Source of the DNA: Planctomycetota bacterium
GTDB taxonomy: Bacteria; Planctomycetota; Brocadiia; Brocadiales; Brocadiaceae
Direction: 5' to 3'
NCBI GenBank assembly: GCA_016873165.1
Contig: VGXV01000027.1
Span: 1 to 47,680, forward strand
Length of the DNA: 47,680 nt
This document shows, piece after piece, positions 47,194 to 47,680 of this stretch. The stretch's first letter is position 1. The number at the start of each line of letters is the position of its first letter. The notes below the pieces were generated by a model. The model did no database searches, was not told the DNA's origin, and saw nothing but the letters and a program-made list of their open reading frames with translations. The position numbers were made by a program, and so were the translations under genes.

Positions 47194-47415
47194 GAAACAA
47201 ATAACAGCAACAGATGCCCTTGCATTATCAATATCTGAAAGAATTCAACTTGTATAGAGGACATCTGGGATACTATAGCAAATGAACCGGGAAAAATAGA
47301 ATTAACAGCGGAAGAAAAAAGGATAATAGATGAACGATTGGAGGCCTATCATAGAGATCCTGATTGGGGCTCTCCGTGGGAGGATGTGTATCAAAGAATT
47401 GTGAGTAAACGATGA
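47192..47415 (+). pseudogene. Frameshifted antitoxin, addiction-module component family
   Basis: MKQITATDALALSISERIQL is followed by LV and then, after an extra TA (CTTGTA-TA-GAGGAC near 47250), continues in the shifted frame as EDIWDTIANEPGKIELTAEE to DWGSPWEDVYQRIVSKR. This is the putative addiction-module component family (TIGR02574-like antitoxin). The 2-base insertion creates an early stop. Its 3' end overlaps the toxin ATG (ATGA), the normal layout for such pairs. Confidence 0.75.
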
Positions 47416-47528
47416 AATATAGGGTTATTGTAAGACCCGAAGCTGAAGAAGAAAAGATAATAGTTCTTGCGGTACTTCACGGTATGAGAAGACCGGGTTT
47501 ATTGAAAAAAAGAATAGACAATATCTAA
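47412..47528 (+). pseudogene. RelE/ParE toxin with internal deletion
   Basis: The 38-codon frame joins the N-terminus of a RelE/ParE toxin (MKYRVIVRPEAEEE) directly to its C-terminus (KIIVLAVLHGMRRPGLLKKR and IDNI). The usual toxin is about 95 residues, so the central 55-60 residues have been deleted in frame. With the frameshifted antitoxin it forms a dead pair. Confidence 0.75.
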
Positions 47529-47646
47529 CAAGTCAACACCATCTGACCGCTATCAGGGCTAAGTCAAATATAAATGTAAGCAAGGATAAACAAGAAAGAT
47601 AAAGAAAAAACTGACTTTTTCGGAATAAATTTTTTATACTGTTATT

Positions 47647-47680
47647 ATGAGCGATAAAGAGAGACGAAAAAGCACAGAAC
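47647..47680 (+). CDS. Start of an unidentified gene at the right edge (partial)
   Basis: ATG at 47647 opens MSDKERRKSTE and runs off the window. A possible promoter lies just before it: CTGACT, an 18-base spacer and TATACT (about 47610-47640), which would leave almost no leader. No ribosome-binding site is visible. Identity cannot be given. Confidence 0.3.
   Translation, partial: MSDKERRKSTE

Overview
The window looks like the chromosome of an AT-rich, free-living Gram-negative bacterium. Protein content and repeat style fit an anammox planctomycete (Brocadiales), but no hydrazine or anammox marker gene is present, so this assignment is an inference. Supporting points are a chlamydia-type V/A-ATPase operon (E, DUF2764, A, B, D, I, K), a nitrate/nitrite-sensing (NIT) chemoreceptor, a hopanoid-associated glycosyltransferase, and many small palindromic mobile repeats. 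No rRNA, tRNA or CRISPR array was found.

Left part (1-13334, all minus strand): a complete Wsp-like chemosensory operon. In transcription order it encodes CheW, CheR-TPR, a NIT-domain receptor, a second CheW, an HD-GYP phosphodiesterase, a CheA-REC hybrid kinase, CheB, two REC-GGDEF diguanylate cyclases and a secreted parallel beta-helix protein. The last gene is cut at its 3' end by an IS630-family element at the window edge. The operon should turn a periplasmic signal, plausibly nitrate or nitrite, into a change in cyclic di-GMP, with synthesis and breakdown encoded together.

13635-16853 (plus): a YyaL-type thioredoxin-fold protein and an HpnB-type glycosyltransferase. 16854-18541 is a repeat island holding decayed coding sequence, a 249-bp MITE with 6-bp target duplications, an ORF-less and apparently dead group II intron, and a truncated DUF4160 gene.

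18542-29285 (minus): a ten-gene directional cluster reading START-domain lipid-binding protein, nucleoside phosphorylase, DJ-1/PfpI protein, membrane protein, acetyl-CoA synthetase, 2-oxoacid dehydrogenase E1alpha, E1beta and E2, an acyl carrier protein, and an M16 protease. The AcsA-to-ACP genes overlap by 4-8 bases and form a tight acetyl-CoA module without its own E3.

29286-33640: nested MITEs flank a GCS2-like ligase fused to CBS domains and a Nit1-like amidase (plus strand). 33638-38098 (minus) holds a small protein, the conserved triad of RimB-like protease, seven-helix inactive transglutaminase and RimK-like ATP-grasp ligase, and an NAD-dependent epimerase.

38409-45987 (minus): the V/A-type ATPase operon, interrupted between atpB and atpD by about 490 bp of palindromic repeats. 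45988-47680 is another nested-repeat island, ending in a decayed RelBE/ParDE-like toxin-antitoxin pair and the first codons of a further gene.

Across the window, hairpins that begin with GTAG recur with at least six unrelated stem sequences. This is the signature of REP elements moved by RAYT transposases. They are often carried inside MITEs whose ends stay constant while the internal hairpins change.
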